Source: JADJNW01 sp033761835 (lineage in GTDB: Bacteria > Bacteroidota > Bacteroidia > Chitinophagales > Saprospiraceae). Taken from it: DNA of 46,207 nucleotides. Both the position numbers and the translations under genes were made by a program. This document shows positions 32,583 through 41,769 of the stretch, piece after piece. The stretch covers positions 1-46,207 of the forward strand of contig JANRME010000163.1 in the NCBI GenBank assembly GCA_033761835.1, in the 5' to 3' direction. Below the pieces are notes generated by a model, which was not told the DNA's origin, did no database searches, and worked only from the letters and a program-made list of their open reading frames with translations. The first letter of the stretch is position 1. The number at the start of each line of letters is the position of its first letter.

Positions 32583-34013
32583 TCAACTACTCAAGTCTTC
32601 TAATTTTTGCAAAATCCAATTCTTATCAGCCAACGCTTTGCAGGCATCAATTTCCTGACGGACTTTGGCAATCGCCTCCTGATCTTTAGGATGGGTATTT
32701 GAAAGTTTTTTGACAAAGCGGAGTACATTGAGATATTGCTGACGCACTTCTTTGGAAATGAACCTGTTACGTCGTAAATAAATTCTAAAACTATCGATTA
32801 ATGAATCGAGCGCGAGGAATTCATTTAGTTCATAATATGTTTTGAGTAACATTAATTTGCCGCCAAGGGCATAAGTAATATTTTCATATTCCACTTCCCG
32901 TAATAATTCAATAACTTTATCATAATCCTGCTGCTGAAAATGCACCTTGGCAAGGTTATAAATGCGCGCATTTGCTTGCTCTTCGGGTGGCAGTTTTTCG
33001 GTGTAGGTTTGAATAAAATCTTTCACCCAGTCAAATTCATTTACTTGCAATCCGACAGAAATAATTAATTTATAATGTTGCGGGTCAATCATATTATTTT
33101 CAATAAGCACGTTTTCGGCAAGCATATTTTTATAAATATCAAATAATTCATCAAAAAAATCGGTGAAGCCTTTATTTATTTTAATATCAATGCAATAATT
33201 AATCAAGTGAATGTAAATAGCTTTTAATTCATTTATTTGAAACAAATGACCTTTTTCTTTTAGTAAATTTTTCAATTCATAATAAAAAGATGATTCATCA
33301 GGATGCAAAAAAAGCTGAGCGACCAAAAAATAAGACTTTACGGCAGGTTCTTTAATATAAGCACTTTGCTGTAGCCAATTCATAAAATCGGGTGGCAAAT
33401 TAATATTCTCCTCCACTGGCAAAAAATTTCGATACCCTAAAGCATCGCAATAATGTTGCAATTTTTTTGTGATATAATAACAATCAAGATGATAATCGGC
33501 GTCTTCCAGATTTTTTAGCATTTCCGGGTTTCGATCTGATTTTTCAATATATTTATATAGCTGCTCATCAAGCAAATATTGATAAAAATGGAAATAACTA
33601 TCCCGAAAATTTGATTTTTCTTGAAGCGTTTCTGAATTGCGCAACACCCCTGCAAAATGTAATTGATATGCTGGTTCGTTTAATAAATCTAATAAAAGAA
33701 GTTGCTCCTGAATCGGATTTTTGCGATAGCGCTCCAAAGCCATAAAGCTGAGTAATAATCGGATTAACTCAGAAATCAAGCGCCGCATATACCCGTCATT
33801 ATAGGCTTTCTTGTTAAAAATTTTTTTCCAGATTGCTTTTTTTCGTGCAGCGCTATCTTCTAAAGACTCATCTGAAGCATTAATCAATAAATCAAGTAAT
33901 ATTACTAATTCTTGATGCTCATTAAAATAAGGAGAGGACAGGAATTTCCTGAATCGATTTAGATCGTGCCCCGAAAGGGCGTGAAGAAGTGTCGCAAGCT
34001 TTTTGCTCGGCAT
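32583..34013 (-). CDS. large helical protein of unknown function
   Basis: I cannot assign a function to this 476-aa protein. It lacks a signal peptide and membrane segments and is almost wholly helical, with TPR/solenoid-like pairs in the C-terminal half (ARIYNLAKVHFQQQDYDKVI, LLREVEYENITYALGGKLML, LKTYYELNEFLALDSLIDSF). The N-terminal part (LHALSGHDLNRFRKFLSSPY, then FNEHQELVILLDLL) recalls large paralogous families I associate with Saprospiria-type genomes. Such solenoids usually hold protein partners together. It is transcribed alone and is rather AT-rich. Confidence 0.75.
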   Translation of the reverse strand: MPSKKLATLLHALSGHDLNRFRKFLSSPYFNEHQELVILLDLLINASDESLEDSAARKKAIWKKIFNKKAYNDGYMRRLISELIRLLLSFMALERYRKNPIQEQLLLLDLLNEPAYQLHFAGVLRNSETLQEKSNFRDSYFHFYQYLLDEQLYKYIEKSDRNPEMLKNLEDADYHLDCYYITKKLQHYCDALGYRNFLPVEENINLPPDFMNWLQQSAYIKEPAVKSYFLVAQLFLHPDESSFYYELKNLLKEKGHLFQINELKAIYIHLINYCIDIKINKGFTDFFDELFDIYKNMLAENVLIENNMIDPQHYKLIISVGLQVNEFDWVKDFIQTYTEKLPPEEQANARIYNLAKVHFQQQDYDKVIELLREVEYENITYALGGKLMLLKTYYELNEFLALDSLIDSFRIYLRRNRFISKEVRQQYLNVLRFVKKLSNTHPKDQEAIAKVRQEIDACKALADKNWILQKLEDLSS

Positions 34014-34146
34014 ATTTTAGCTTTGTCAATGGCGATTTACAAAATTTTTTTTTTGCGGTGCTCCAAATTTAAACAGAGAAACAAAAAATGTCAGATAGCT
34101 GCAATAAAAACTTGAGCAACAGGCGCTTTTTGAACAAAAAAAGTCG

Positions 34147-34154
34147 TACCTTTC
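34147..34154 (+). promoter_or_regulatory. -7-like box (TACCTTTC) of the sorted secreted protein
   Basis: TACCTTTC has one mismatch to TAnnTTTG and lies about 87 bp before ATG 34241. A TTTTTG lies upstream at 14 bp, shorter than the usual spacing, so this is tentative. Confidence 0.3.
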
Positions 34155-34240
34155 AGAACAAATTTAGAATTATGTTTTTTCTATTGTAGCGAAAATTGTT
34201 CAATTTTGTAGCATCTAATCAGAATCCTAAGGCTCAAAGA

Positions 34241-35071
34241 ATGCGTTTCTATATATCACTCATTGCGGGGATTATTTTCATTTTTTCACTTTCGCTTCGC
34301 ACGTTCGCGCAGGGTGGAGAGCCTTTGATCTATCTGAAATTCACTACTGATAAGGTTTACATCGTTGATAATCAAAAATACGAATTCACCGCTGATATTT
34401 TTATTGGCGATGAAAGTGGCCCTGCTTCCAATATTTACGCTACTACTTTTGATATCGTTTTTGATGCTGATTTGGTGATAGCCGATTCTACTCTATTTTC
34501 TTATAATGCCCAGTCATTTTTAGGTTCAGCTGCCGAAATTTCGATTTCCAGCAAGACGCAAGCCTCTGATAAAGGACGACTTAATATAGCAATCAGCAGA
34601 GTGGACGGGAAAAATGTGAGCGGTTTTGGCAAGATTGGAACGGTTAAGTTTATTACAGTGAGCGACATCATAGGCAGTCGAGAAATCGAGGAAGTGCCAT
34701 TCAACGGAGCGCTGGAGCCGCTAAAACTGCTCAATGCCAATGGAGATGAATTGCGATTCAAGCGCGACCCAGATGGTGATACCATCCTTTTGATTAATGA
34801 TATTCTGGCTCGTACGAATCGAAGTTTAGCCGAGCGTAGTATTGAGGTTTTCCCGAATCCAGCAAGCCACCAAATATACATTGACCTACATAGCTTACAA
34901 GGGCATTATGTAGAAATCTTTGATGCACAAGGCCGTCGCGTGAAGAACCAGTCTATATTCAACCAATCCCAACGCGCAGAAATATCTACAGCGCAACTTA
35001 ATCCAGGTATTTATCTCGTCAAAATTAATACAGAAAAAGGAATATTCACCAAACGAATTGTTTTACAATAA
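34241..35071 (+). CDS. secreted cohesin-like protein with type IX secretion sorting domain
   Basis: This 276-aa protein starts at ATG 34241 with a signal peptide (MRFYISLIAGIIFIFSLSL, cleavage after TFA before QGG); an in-frame TTG at 34196 would bury the signal and is rejected. Residues about 30-165 look like a cohesin/Ig-like beta-sandwich (TFDIVFDADLVIADSTLFSY, GKIGTVKF). The last 75 residues are a Por-secretion C-terminal sorting domain (IEVFPNPASHQIYID, NPGIYLVKINTEKGIFTKRI). It is therefore likely exported by the type IX system and attached to or released from the cell surface. It lies 438 bp before the large operon and is not clearly part of it. Confidence 0.85.
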   Translation: MRFYISLIAGIIFIFSLSLRTFAQGGEPLIYLKFTTDKVYIVDNQKYEFTADIFIGDESGPASNIYATTFDIVFDADLVIADSTLFSYNAQSFLGSAAEISISSKTQASDKGRLNIAISRVDGKNVSGFGKIGTVKFITVSDIIGSREIEEVPFNGALEPLKLLNANGDELRFKRDPDGDTILLINDILARTNRSLAERSIEVFPNPASHQIYIDLHSLQGHYVEIFDAQGRRVKNQSIFNQSQRAEISTAQLNPGIYLVKINTEKGIFTKRIVLQ

Positions 35072-35160
35072 TTTAGCCGCGTACTTAAGTAATCGAACAT
35101 ATTTAAACTATTCAAGACCTCTTTGTAAAGATCTGATTATCAATTGTATTGCTTTCGATC

Positions 35161-35227
35161 ATTGACTATGCCATCCTTTTCAAATAGTGATCCCTTTCGG
35201 GCGAGATAAAACTGCTCGACTAATTAA
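35161..35227 (+). repeat. two-part dispersed repeat, copy 2
   Basis: ATTGACTATGCCAT (35161-35174) is followed after 31 bp by ATAAAACTGCTCGACTAATT and two further A (35206-35227). The second part is identical over 22 bp, counting the preceding G, to copy 3. Confidence 0.6.
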
Positions 35228-35345
35228 TAAAAGCAATTTACAGGGGGTTTTCGAAAAAATAATTTTGAAAAATAATATATTGTTTTTAAATTTAAAGCAT
35301 AAAATTAAGTAATCAAGCAGTATTAAGTGGCATTAAAATTCGACA

Positions 35346-35394
35346 ATTGACTGTGCCATAGGTATTTATTTGGATAAAACTGCTCGACTAATTA
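35346..35394 (+). repeat. two-part dispersed repeat, copy 3
   Basis: ATTGACTGTGCCAT (35346-35359) is followed after 14 bp by ATAAAACTGCTCGACTAATT and A (35374-35394). Compared with copy 2, only the spacer length and one base of the first part differ. Confidence 0.6.
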
Positions 35395-35509
35395 TTTTAT
35401 AAACGCGTGATGATGCAAAACTACTTCTTTTCCAAATAGCTGGACTTTTGAATTACCGTATTTTGTGTTTGCCGAATAACCCAAATTTTTTACGCCTAAT
35501 GCCCAAAAA

Positions 35510-38176
35510 ATGCCATTACCCAAAATCCTCGCCGGTCCTATTCTTAGAAGAGTAGAAAAAGACAAGATTTCTGTTTGGTTGTGTTTATCGGGCGATTACT
35601 TCGCACGGGTCAAGCTTCAAATTTATGACAAGGACAATGTGACCAGCGATAATCGCAACGGGGCAGAAGGGTTAGTCGGAACGGACTTTACTACAATTCC
35701 TACCTCCACTAATATTGCCCAAATGGTTCGATTTGGCAAACGCTTGTACCTGACAGTGATTACAGCTAAGATACAATCGCAACTTGACCAATTTAAGCCA
35801 GGCAAAGTTTATAGTTATAATATTGTATTTGAAGAGTTTAATGACTCCCCTACTTCTCTTGATCTGCGAACAGAAGGATTCCTGAAGAAGGTAGAACCCA
35901 ATACTGCTGGCGAGATTCCGAATGTACCCCTCGGATACGGCGAAAATAGACTGCCTACCTTTGTGTTGCCTTCCGATGATCCTAAAAAATTAATTATAGC
36001 CCAAGGCTCTTGCCGAAAAATGCACGGAATAGGCAAAGATGGACTTGTCGCACTGGATGGAATTATCAAAAAAAGCTTGAGCGTAGCAGCAGATAGTACT
36101 GAGAATACTCGCCCTCAGCAGCTATACCTCACCGGAGATCAAATATACGCCGACGAAGTGCCTGCCATAGCATTGCATTATGCCGGAATTATTGGCGATA
36201 ATGAAAAACTGGTGGAAGAACACGGGGCGGAAAAAGTAAAAATCACGAAAACGAATGGTGACACAATAGAACTTAGGGCGGCTACGAGCGAGTTGCCGGT
36301 GCTGATGCGGCAATATCTACTCAATAAATTTGCAAGTTTTACCAGTGACGCAGCCAGTTCTCATTTGATCTCTTTCCAAGAATTCTGCGGCTTGTACCTT
36401 AATTATTGGAATCTTCGCTCCTGGAACAATACCTTTCGACAGAAAATTGCAGAAATTTCAAAAGACTTTTCTGAAGACAAGAAGGACGATGCTAAAACCA
36501 AGATCGAAAACTGGGCAAATGCTTTTTTAGAAAGTGATCCGAACCTTATACAAAACATCAGAGGAATTAGTGCGGCTGCTAAAGACCTCGTTTTTAATGA
36601 GGAATTAAATGGCATTTTTGGTGCGGATGCTGATGATGATAAACTCAATGAATGGAAGAAAAAAACAAAATTTGAATTAAAAAAAGAAATACAAGCGCTG
36701 GTCAATTTTTATGACAAATTGCCTCAGGTCAGTCGGGTATTGGCGAATGTACCAACTTATATGATTTTTGATGACCATGAAATAACCGATGATTGGAATA
36801 TCACACAACGCTGGAAAAATCTGGTACTTTCAAAGCCTTTGGGGCGCGATGTGATACGAAATGGACTCATGGCGTATGCTATTTTCCAGGATTGGGGCAA
36901 TACTCCTGCCGAATATATTCCTCAAGAATTTGAAGAAGTAGGTGGCGAAATTCCAGAAGCACAACAAACACCGAAAACACGTTTCATAAGGCTTATTAAA
37001 GAATATGCTCGTCGCGTCGCTGATAATTCGGATTTAAGTAATATCCGTGCGCAAGTGATTGAACCCATAGAAAACCTTTTGGGTATGGGATCCAATCCTT
37101 CTCCCATCAAATGGTACTACGATGTGCCTGCTGGACCTACCCGTACTTATGTACTCGACACACGCACCCAAAGAGAATACGAAAGCCTGAATACGCCTCC
37201 GGGTCTTATTAGTGCAGCCTCCCTATTGCAACAGACGCCTAATACGATACCTGGTGGCAATACGCCTTTTACGATTGTAGTGTCACCCGCGCCTGTACTG
37301 GGTTTATCGAGTTTTGAAGAATTGATTCAGCCCGCTGCCGCTGCTGTCTTTGGTTTGTCTTCTTCTTCCACTGATAACCCTGGCATTATCGGTGGATTGC
37401 TGAAATTTGATTACGAAGCCTGGGGTTTCAATGTGGCAGCTTTCGAGCGGTTCTTGGCGCGCTTGAACACTTACAAAAAAGTTATTTTGCTATCCGGCGA
37501 TGTACACTATGGCTTTTCTTCGGTGATGGATTATTGGAAAGATAATTCTTCAACGCCCACTTCCAGAATCATGCAACTGACTTCCAGTTCGTTGAAAAAT
37601 ATGTGGCTCGAAAATATTGAAATTTTTAAATCCGGTTTTGTACAAAAATTGCTTGCCGGTTTTGATGGGCGCTTAGAAAAGGTCGGTTGGAACAATAAAA
37701 ATCTTTCAACTACTGGAAATATAAGTGCTAGAAATCGTACGCGTTTGAGAAAAAATCCTGCCGTAGTGCCTTTGGCCGGTTGGGATCCTGGTGCTACTGT
37801 GAGTGAGCCGCCAGATTTCAGATGGAGAATTTCCGTTGTCAGCGACCAAAATGCACCAGAACATGACCCGCTAAGTATGGACATTAATTTGGCTGATCCT
37901 AATTCTTTAAAAGATGGATACAAAAAAATTGTAAAACGCCACCAGCAATTTTTTGAAGAAAGAGTAGGTCGTCGCCTCATGTGGCCTGCGCACGTAACTC
38001 TGATCAAAGTAGAAGCCGACCCAGCCAATAGCAGCAAACTTATACTGAAACATGAATTTTATATGCAGCCAGAGATTGACCCTAATACTGATGAAGAAAA
38101 AAATCCGAAAGCCAGAATCGTACACGTGATTCCGCTCGATGCCACTGATACTGAACTGGACGCTCCCTTACTTTAA
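35510..38176 (+). CDS. PhoD-like metallophosphatase, large cytoplasmic form
   Basis: This 888-aa protein has the metal-site motifs of the PhoD alkaline phosphatase/phosphodiesterase family: GDQIYADE (D210), FDDHEITDDWN (D421, D422, H423) and LSGDVHYG (D664, H666). An N-terminal beta domain (about 1-125) precedes the GSCRKMHG strand, as in PhoD. It is larger than ordinary PhoD (about 500-550 aa) because of a charged helical insert (about 235-405) between the first and second metal motifs and a further insert at about 570-640. There is no signal or Tat peptide, unlike secreted PhoD. It heads the four-gene operon, 38 bp before the DUF6603 gene. The fold call is firm; substrate and role in the operon are unknown. 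Confidence 0.85.
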   Translation: MPLPKILAGPILRRVEKDKISVWLCLSGDYFARVKLQIYDKDNVTSDNRNGAEGLVGTDFTTIPTSTNIAQMVRFGKRLYLTVITAKIQSQLDQFKPGKVYSYNIVFEEFNDSPTSLDLRTEGFLKKVEPNTAGEIPNVPLGYGENRLPTFVLPSDDPKKLIIAQGSCRKMHGIGKDGLVALDGIIKKSLSVAADSTENTRPQQLYLTGDQIYADEVPAIALHYAGIIGDNEKLVEEHGAEKVKITKTNGDTIELRAATSELPVLMRQYLLNKFASFTSDAASSHLISFQEFCGLYLNYWNLRSWNNTFRQKIAEISKDFSEDKKDDAKTKIENWANAFLESDPNLIQNIRGISAAAKDLVFNEELNGIFGADADDDKLNEWKKKTKFELKKEIQALVNFYDKLPQVSRVLANVPTYMIFDDHEITDDWNITQRWKNLVLSKPLGRDVIRNGLMAYAIFQDWGNTPAEYIPQEFEEVGGEIPEAQQTPKTRFIRLIKEYARRVADNSDLSNIRAQVIEPIENLLGMGSNPSPIKWYYDVPAGPTRTYVLDTRTQREYESLNTPPGLISAASLLQQTPNTIPGGNTPFTIVVSPAPVLGLSSFEELIQPAAAAVFGLSSSSTDNPGIIGGLLKFDYEAWGFNVAAFERFLARLNTYKKVILLSGDVHYGFSSVMDYWKDNSSTPTSRIMQLTSSSLKNMWLENIEIFKSGFVQKLLAGFDGRLEKVGWNNKNLSTTGNISARNRTRLRKNPAVVPLAGWDPGATVSEPPDFRWRISVVSDQNAPEHDPLSMDINLADPNSLKDGYKKIVKRHQQFFEERVGRRLMWPAHVTLIKVEADPANSSKLILKHEFYMQPEIDPNTDEEKNPKARIVHVIPLDATDTELDAPLL

Positions 38177-38214
38177 GTTATCGCTCTTTTCATAGCTTCA
38201 CAAAGATTTCCAAA

Positions 38215-41200
38215 ATGGCAGAAGGAAACAACAACGGCGATTTATATATTTTTCGACAGTTGCTCAACTTTTTTTACGAATTACTAAAGCCACTACTTAC
38301 GGCATTAAGTGACTCGCAAGCCAGGGCGGAGCTACTGGAATCATTGGGCTTGGATTCATCTCGCGCCGCAGATGGGCCTTCGCTCCCGGGTACGTCCAGC
38401 TTGGAAGACTACATTAATGGACAGTCGCAGCAGGATGAGGCATTTGCTTTGGCAAGTGCATTGGCGGATTTAACACAACTGATGGCCGGACTCGAAGGAT
38501 TTATTGAAAGTGCAAAAAGCGCAGAAGAAGGCGATGGCGAACGCACGTCCTCTGAGATTCTGACAGCATTGCTTAATTTGCTTACCCTCGACTATATACG
38601 TCGGCGCGCCCCAGGTTTTCATAGCGCCATTCAACTACTTAATGTAATTGACTCTGCGACCGCAGCAGAAGGCGGATCTATCAGTTTTTTCAAAGATATT
38701 GTTTTTGGATATTTCAAACGCGTTGGCAATGGTTTAAAAAACTTCCAGACAGAAGAAGATGCAAAACAGGTATCCGATTCTTTATTTTTCTTGTTTTCAC
38801 TGCTATTATTCGGCGTCGATTATTTGCTCCGCAAATATAATGTCACGGACGAAATTGAAATTCGATCCGGCTATGGCTACGAAGGTTTTGCTTCCTCAAC
38901 AACGCCTAATGGCGACCAAATTACAGATCGCGCATTCACTTATTCAGTCGGATTTCCATTAATCAAAGAAGGAGAAGGAAAGGCTTTTAATACATTGGTT
39001 TTTGTGCCTAAAGACCAAGGCGGAATAGCGATTGCCATTGATTTGACTGGAAAGTTCAAACAGCCGATACCTTTAGATGCTGACGGAAAGCTCAAACTCT
39101 TGTTTGAACTGGACGCGAGCGGCTTTTTCAGAATTGGAGAAGGCGCAGAAGCAGAACTTTCGGAAGGAAAGAATAAATTCTCCATCGCATTTGAACATAA
39201 TCTCGGAAGCGACAATAAATGGACATTGCTGGATAGACCTGTTTTTAAATTTGGTATTGAAACGTACAAATTTGGCTTTGGGGTAAAGCCTGATGATTTT
39301 GAGCTGAAGTTTTTTACCAAAATACTGGTGGAGTTTGATAAAGGCAACCTCACAGGGTTTCCCTACATGTTCCTGCCTGGAAAAATAGATGAAAAAATTC
39401 CAATAGGTGTTGGCTATTCTTTAAAACGCAATTTTTTTGTGGACGGAAGCGGCAGCATTGGTGCAGAAGTACCAGAATCAGATACCGGTGAAGGCAGCAG
39501 AGAAAGAGATGTAGCAAGCGAAATTGCAAAAAGATTACTGAATGCCATCAATTTTAGAATTCCCATTCACAAGGATATCGCAGGCGTCGTTGGTTTTGAG
39601 TATTTGTATATGAAAGCAGGCGTCGAAGGTGATTTTGATACCCTTGATCTGGAGCTTTCGCTTGATTTTTGGCTCAAGTTTGGCCCACCACTGCTATTGA
39701 CCGTTAACCGGCTTGGAGCAGTTACCTCCCTTGAAAAACGCAATGATAGCGGCGGCTTAGGCGGCTATGACATTGGCCTAAAAATAAAACCGCCTACCGG
39801 TGCTGGCGTGCGTGTGAATGCAGGGCCAGTGACGGGGGGCGGATTCCTTTCTTTGGATGACGAAAAAGGTGAATATTTTGGTGCACTTGAGCTTGATTTC
39901 AAAAACCTCTTTGCGCTAAAGGCAGTAGGCATCATCAATACCAAAATGCCAGATGGATCGGAAGGATTTTCGATGATTATCATTATCACTGCTGAATTTA
40001 CGCCGATTCAACTGGGGTTAGGCTTTACGCTCAATGGTGTCGGAGGGTTGCTAGGGCTGAATCGCACCGCCAATGTAGAAGCTTTACGCGTTGGACTGCG
40101 CACCAATGCAATCAAAAGCATTTTGTTCCCAGAAGATGTAATTGGTAATATTTATCGGATTATCAGCGACTTACGAGAGATTTTCCCAATCGAAGAAGAT
40201 GTGTTTTTGGTAGGTTTGATGGCGAAATTTGGCTGGGGTACGCCTTCGCTGATTACTGTTGAATTGGGAATTATCTTGGAATTACCCGATCCGAAAATTA
40301 TTATTCTTGGTGTCGTTAAAATAGTACTCCCCGAAGAACGAGCTGCGCTACTGAAAATTCAAATCAACTTCTTGGGTGTCATTGATTTTGAAAATCAATT
40401 TATTTACTTCGAAGCACGATTGTTCGAATCACATTTAGTTGGTTTCCCACTCACTGGAAGTTTGGCATTTGTTGTAGGTTGGGGCGAACAGACCTTGTTT
40501 GCAATTAGTATTGGTGGCTTCCATCCTGATTTTAAAGATTATCCAAACGTTCCAACATTACCTGGTGCTTTCCGAGATATGGATCGAATCGGAATTAGCC
40601 TGCTGAGAGGGAACCCTCGTTTGGGCATTGAATGTTATTTTGCAGTCACCTCCAATACTGTACAATTTGGCGCTAAAGCAGAATTGCTGGCCAATGGCCC
40701 GATGGGCTTCAATCTTTATGGATTGCTTGCTTTCGATGCTTTGTTTATTTTCAATCCTTTCCGCTTTATTATCACTTTAGAAGCAACTTTAGCCATTCGA
40801 CGAGGATCGAATGTGTTGTTTGGCATACGTTTCCATGGAAGATTGGAAGGCCCTACTCCTTGGCATGTGGAGGGGGAGGTTTCATTTTCTTTACTATTCT
40901 TCGATGTTACAATCGGGTTCAGTGCTACCTGGGGCGATCCACCGCCTGCTATCAACACGGCAACCGAAGACTTACGCTCCTTAATGCTCAAAGAAATGCA
41001 GGACAAACGAAACTGGAAGGTGTTGACTCCTGCTAATAATCACCAGTATGTGACCTTGAGACAATTGGATGAGGCAGAGACTTCTTTAATTATTATACAT
41101 CCCTTCGGCGAATTGGTCTTTAGCCAACAGACACTCCCATTGAATTATAAAATTGAAAAATACGGTGAACGAAAGCCGAAAGATGTCGATCTTTTTTCGA

Positions 41201-41754
41201 TTACCAGAGTGAGTGTTGGTATTGATAACCCTGCTATTTCAGGTGCGGCTTATAATGCAGAAAAAGAGCTTTTTGCGCCTGGCAATTTTACCAAATTGAG
41301 CGACAGTCAGAAACTGTCACGTAAGTCCTTTGAAAAAATGGACGGTGGCTTTAAAATGATGGACAGCGGCACGCTGAAAACGGTTTCGACAGGTCTAAAC
41401 GCAACCGAACTGGATTATGAACTTGATTATACCAGCGATGATAAACCCAAAGAAAAAAGCTCTAATAAATTGAATACCAATGGGTTTTTGTATTTGAGCA
41501 GATCAGCTGCTGTTTCTCAGTCGATACTTTCTTGGAAAAATGCAAGTGCAAATCCGCTAAATCGGCCTGAAGAAGTCAATGTAAATGGCGTAGAGTACAC
41601 CTTAGCGAACACAGCAGATTTGAAAGAATATATACCTGGATTCAGAGTAGGCAGTCAAGCGGAAGCCTTTGCAAAATACAATGAAATTCTTGCCGCAGAA
41701 CCGGAATTAGCTACCAGTATTCAAGTAGTCGAAAGTTTTGAATTAACTGAATAA
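38215..41754 (+). CDS. DUF6603-type giant beta-rich protein
   Basis: This 1179-aa protein matches what I remember of DUF6603 proteins over about 450-910: LTVNRLGAVTSLE, IKPPTGAGVRVNAGPVTGGG, SMIIIITAEFTPIQLGLGF, NGVGGLLGLNRT, LMAKFGWGTPSLITVELG, GYFAVTSNTVQFGA-like (here CYFAVTSNTVQFGAKAEL) and LEGPTPWHVEGEVSFSLLFF. Residues 1-210 are helical and acidic; about 215-900 is a long run of alternating hydrophobic/polar beta-strands; about 910-1179 is polar and charged. There is no signal peptide. The strand pattern could form an extended beta-groove or solenoid, perhaps lipid-binding or structural, but this is inference. It lies 38 bp after the phosphatase and 15 bp before the next gene. Confidence 0.8.
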   Translation: MAEGNNNGDLYIFRQLLNFFYELLKPLLTALSDSQARAELLESLGLDSSRAADGPSLPGTSSLEDYINGQSQQDEAFALASALADLTQLMAGLEGFIESAKSAEEGDGERTSSEILTALLNLLTLDYIRRRAPGFHSAIQLLNVIDSATAAEGGSISFFKDIVFGYFKRVGNGLKNFQTEEDAKQVSDSLFFLFSLLLFGVDYLLRKYNVTDEIEIRSGYGYEGFASSTTPNGDQITDRAFTYSVGFPLIKEGEGKAFNTLVFVPKDQGGIAIAIDLTGKFKQPIPLDADGKLKLLFELDASGFFRIGEGAEAELSEGKNKFSIAFEHNLGSDNKWTLLDRPVFKFGIETYKFGFGVKPDDFELKFFTKILVEFDKGNLTGFPYMFLPGKIDEKIPIGVGYSLKRNFFVDGSGSIGAEVPESDTGEGSRERDVASEIAKRLLNAINFRIPIHKDIAGVVGFEYLYMKAGVEGDFDTLDLELSLDFWLKFGPPLLLTVNRLGAVTSLEKRNDSGGLGGYDIGLKIKPPTGAGVRVNAGPVTGGGFLSLDDEKGEYFGALELDFKNLFALKAVGIINTKMPDGSEGFSMIIIITAEFTPIQLGLGFTLNGVGGLLGLNRTANVEALRVGLRTNAIKSILFPEDVIGNIYRIISDLREIFPIEEDVFLVGLMAKFGWGTPSLITVELGIILELPDPKIIILGVVKIVLPEERAALLKIQINFLGVIDFENQFIYFEARLFESHLVGFPLTGSLAFVVGWGEQTLFAISIGGFHPDFKDYPNVPTLPGAFRDMDRIGISLLRGNPRLGIECYFAVTSNTVQFGAKAELLANGPMGFNLYGLLAFDALFIFNPFRFIITLEATLAIRRGSNVLFGIRFHGRLEGPTPWHVEGEVSFSLLFFDVTIGFSATWGDPPPAINTATEDLRSLMLKEMQDKRNWKVLTPANNHQYVTLRQLDEAETSLIIIHPFGELVFSQQTLPLNYKIEKYGERKPKDVDLFSITRVSVGIDNPAISGAAYNAEKELFAPGNFTKLSDSQKLSRKSFEKMDGGFKMMDSGTLKTVSTGLNATELDYELDYTSDDKPKEKSSNKLNTNGFLYLSRSAAVSQSILSWKNASANPLNRPEEVNVNGVEYTLANTADLKEYIPGFRVGSQAEAFAKYNEILAAEPELATSIQVVESFELTE

Positions 41755-41769
41755 GAAAAATAGCAAGAT

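Larger units (their letters stand above)
35072..35509. other. 438-bp region upstream of the large operon, with paired repeats
   Basis: This AT-rich region contains two copies of a two-part repeat (35161-35227 and 35346-35394) and probably the operon promoter. Near the operon TATTTTG (35459-35465) resembles a -7 box but with one base too few. No RNA gene was seen. Confidence 0.5.

Noticed and set aside
34241..35071. Membership of the sorted secreted protein in the giant operon
   Set aside because: A 438-bp gap with repeats separates them, and it is exported while the others are not.
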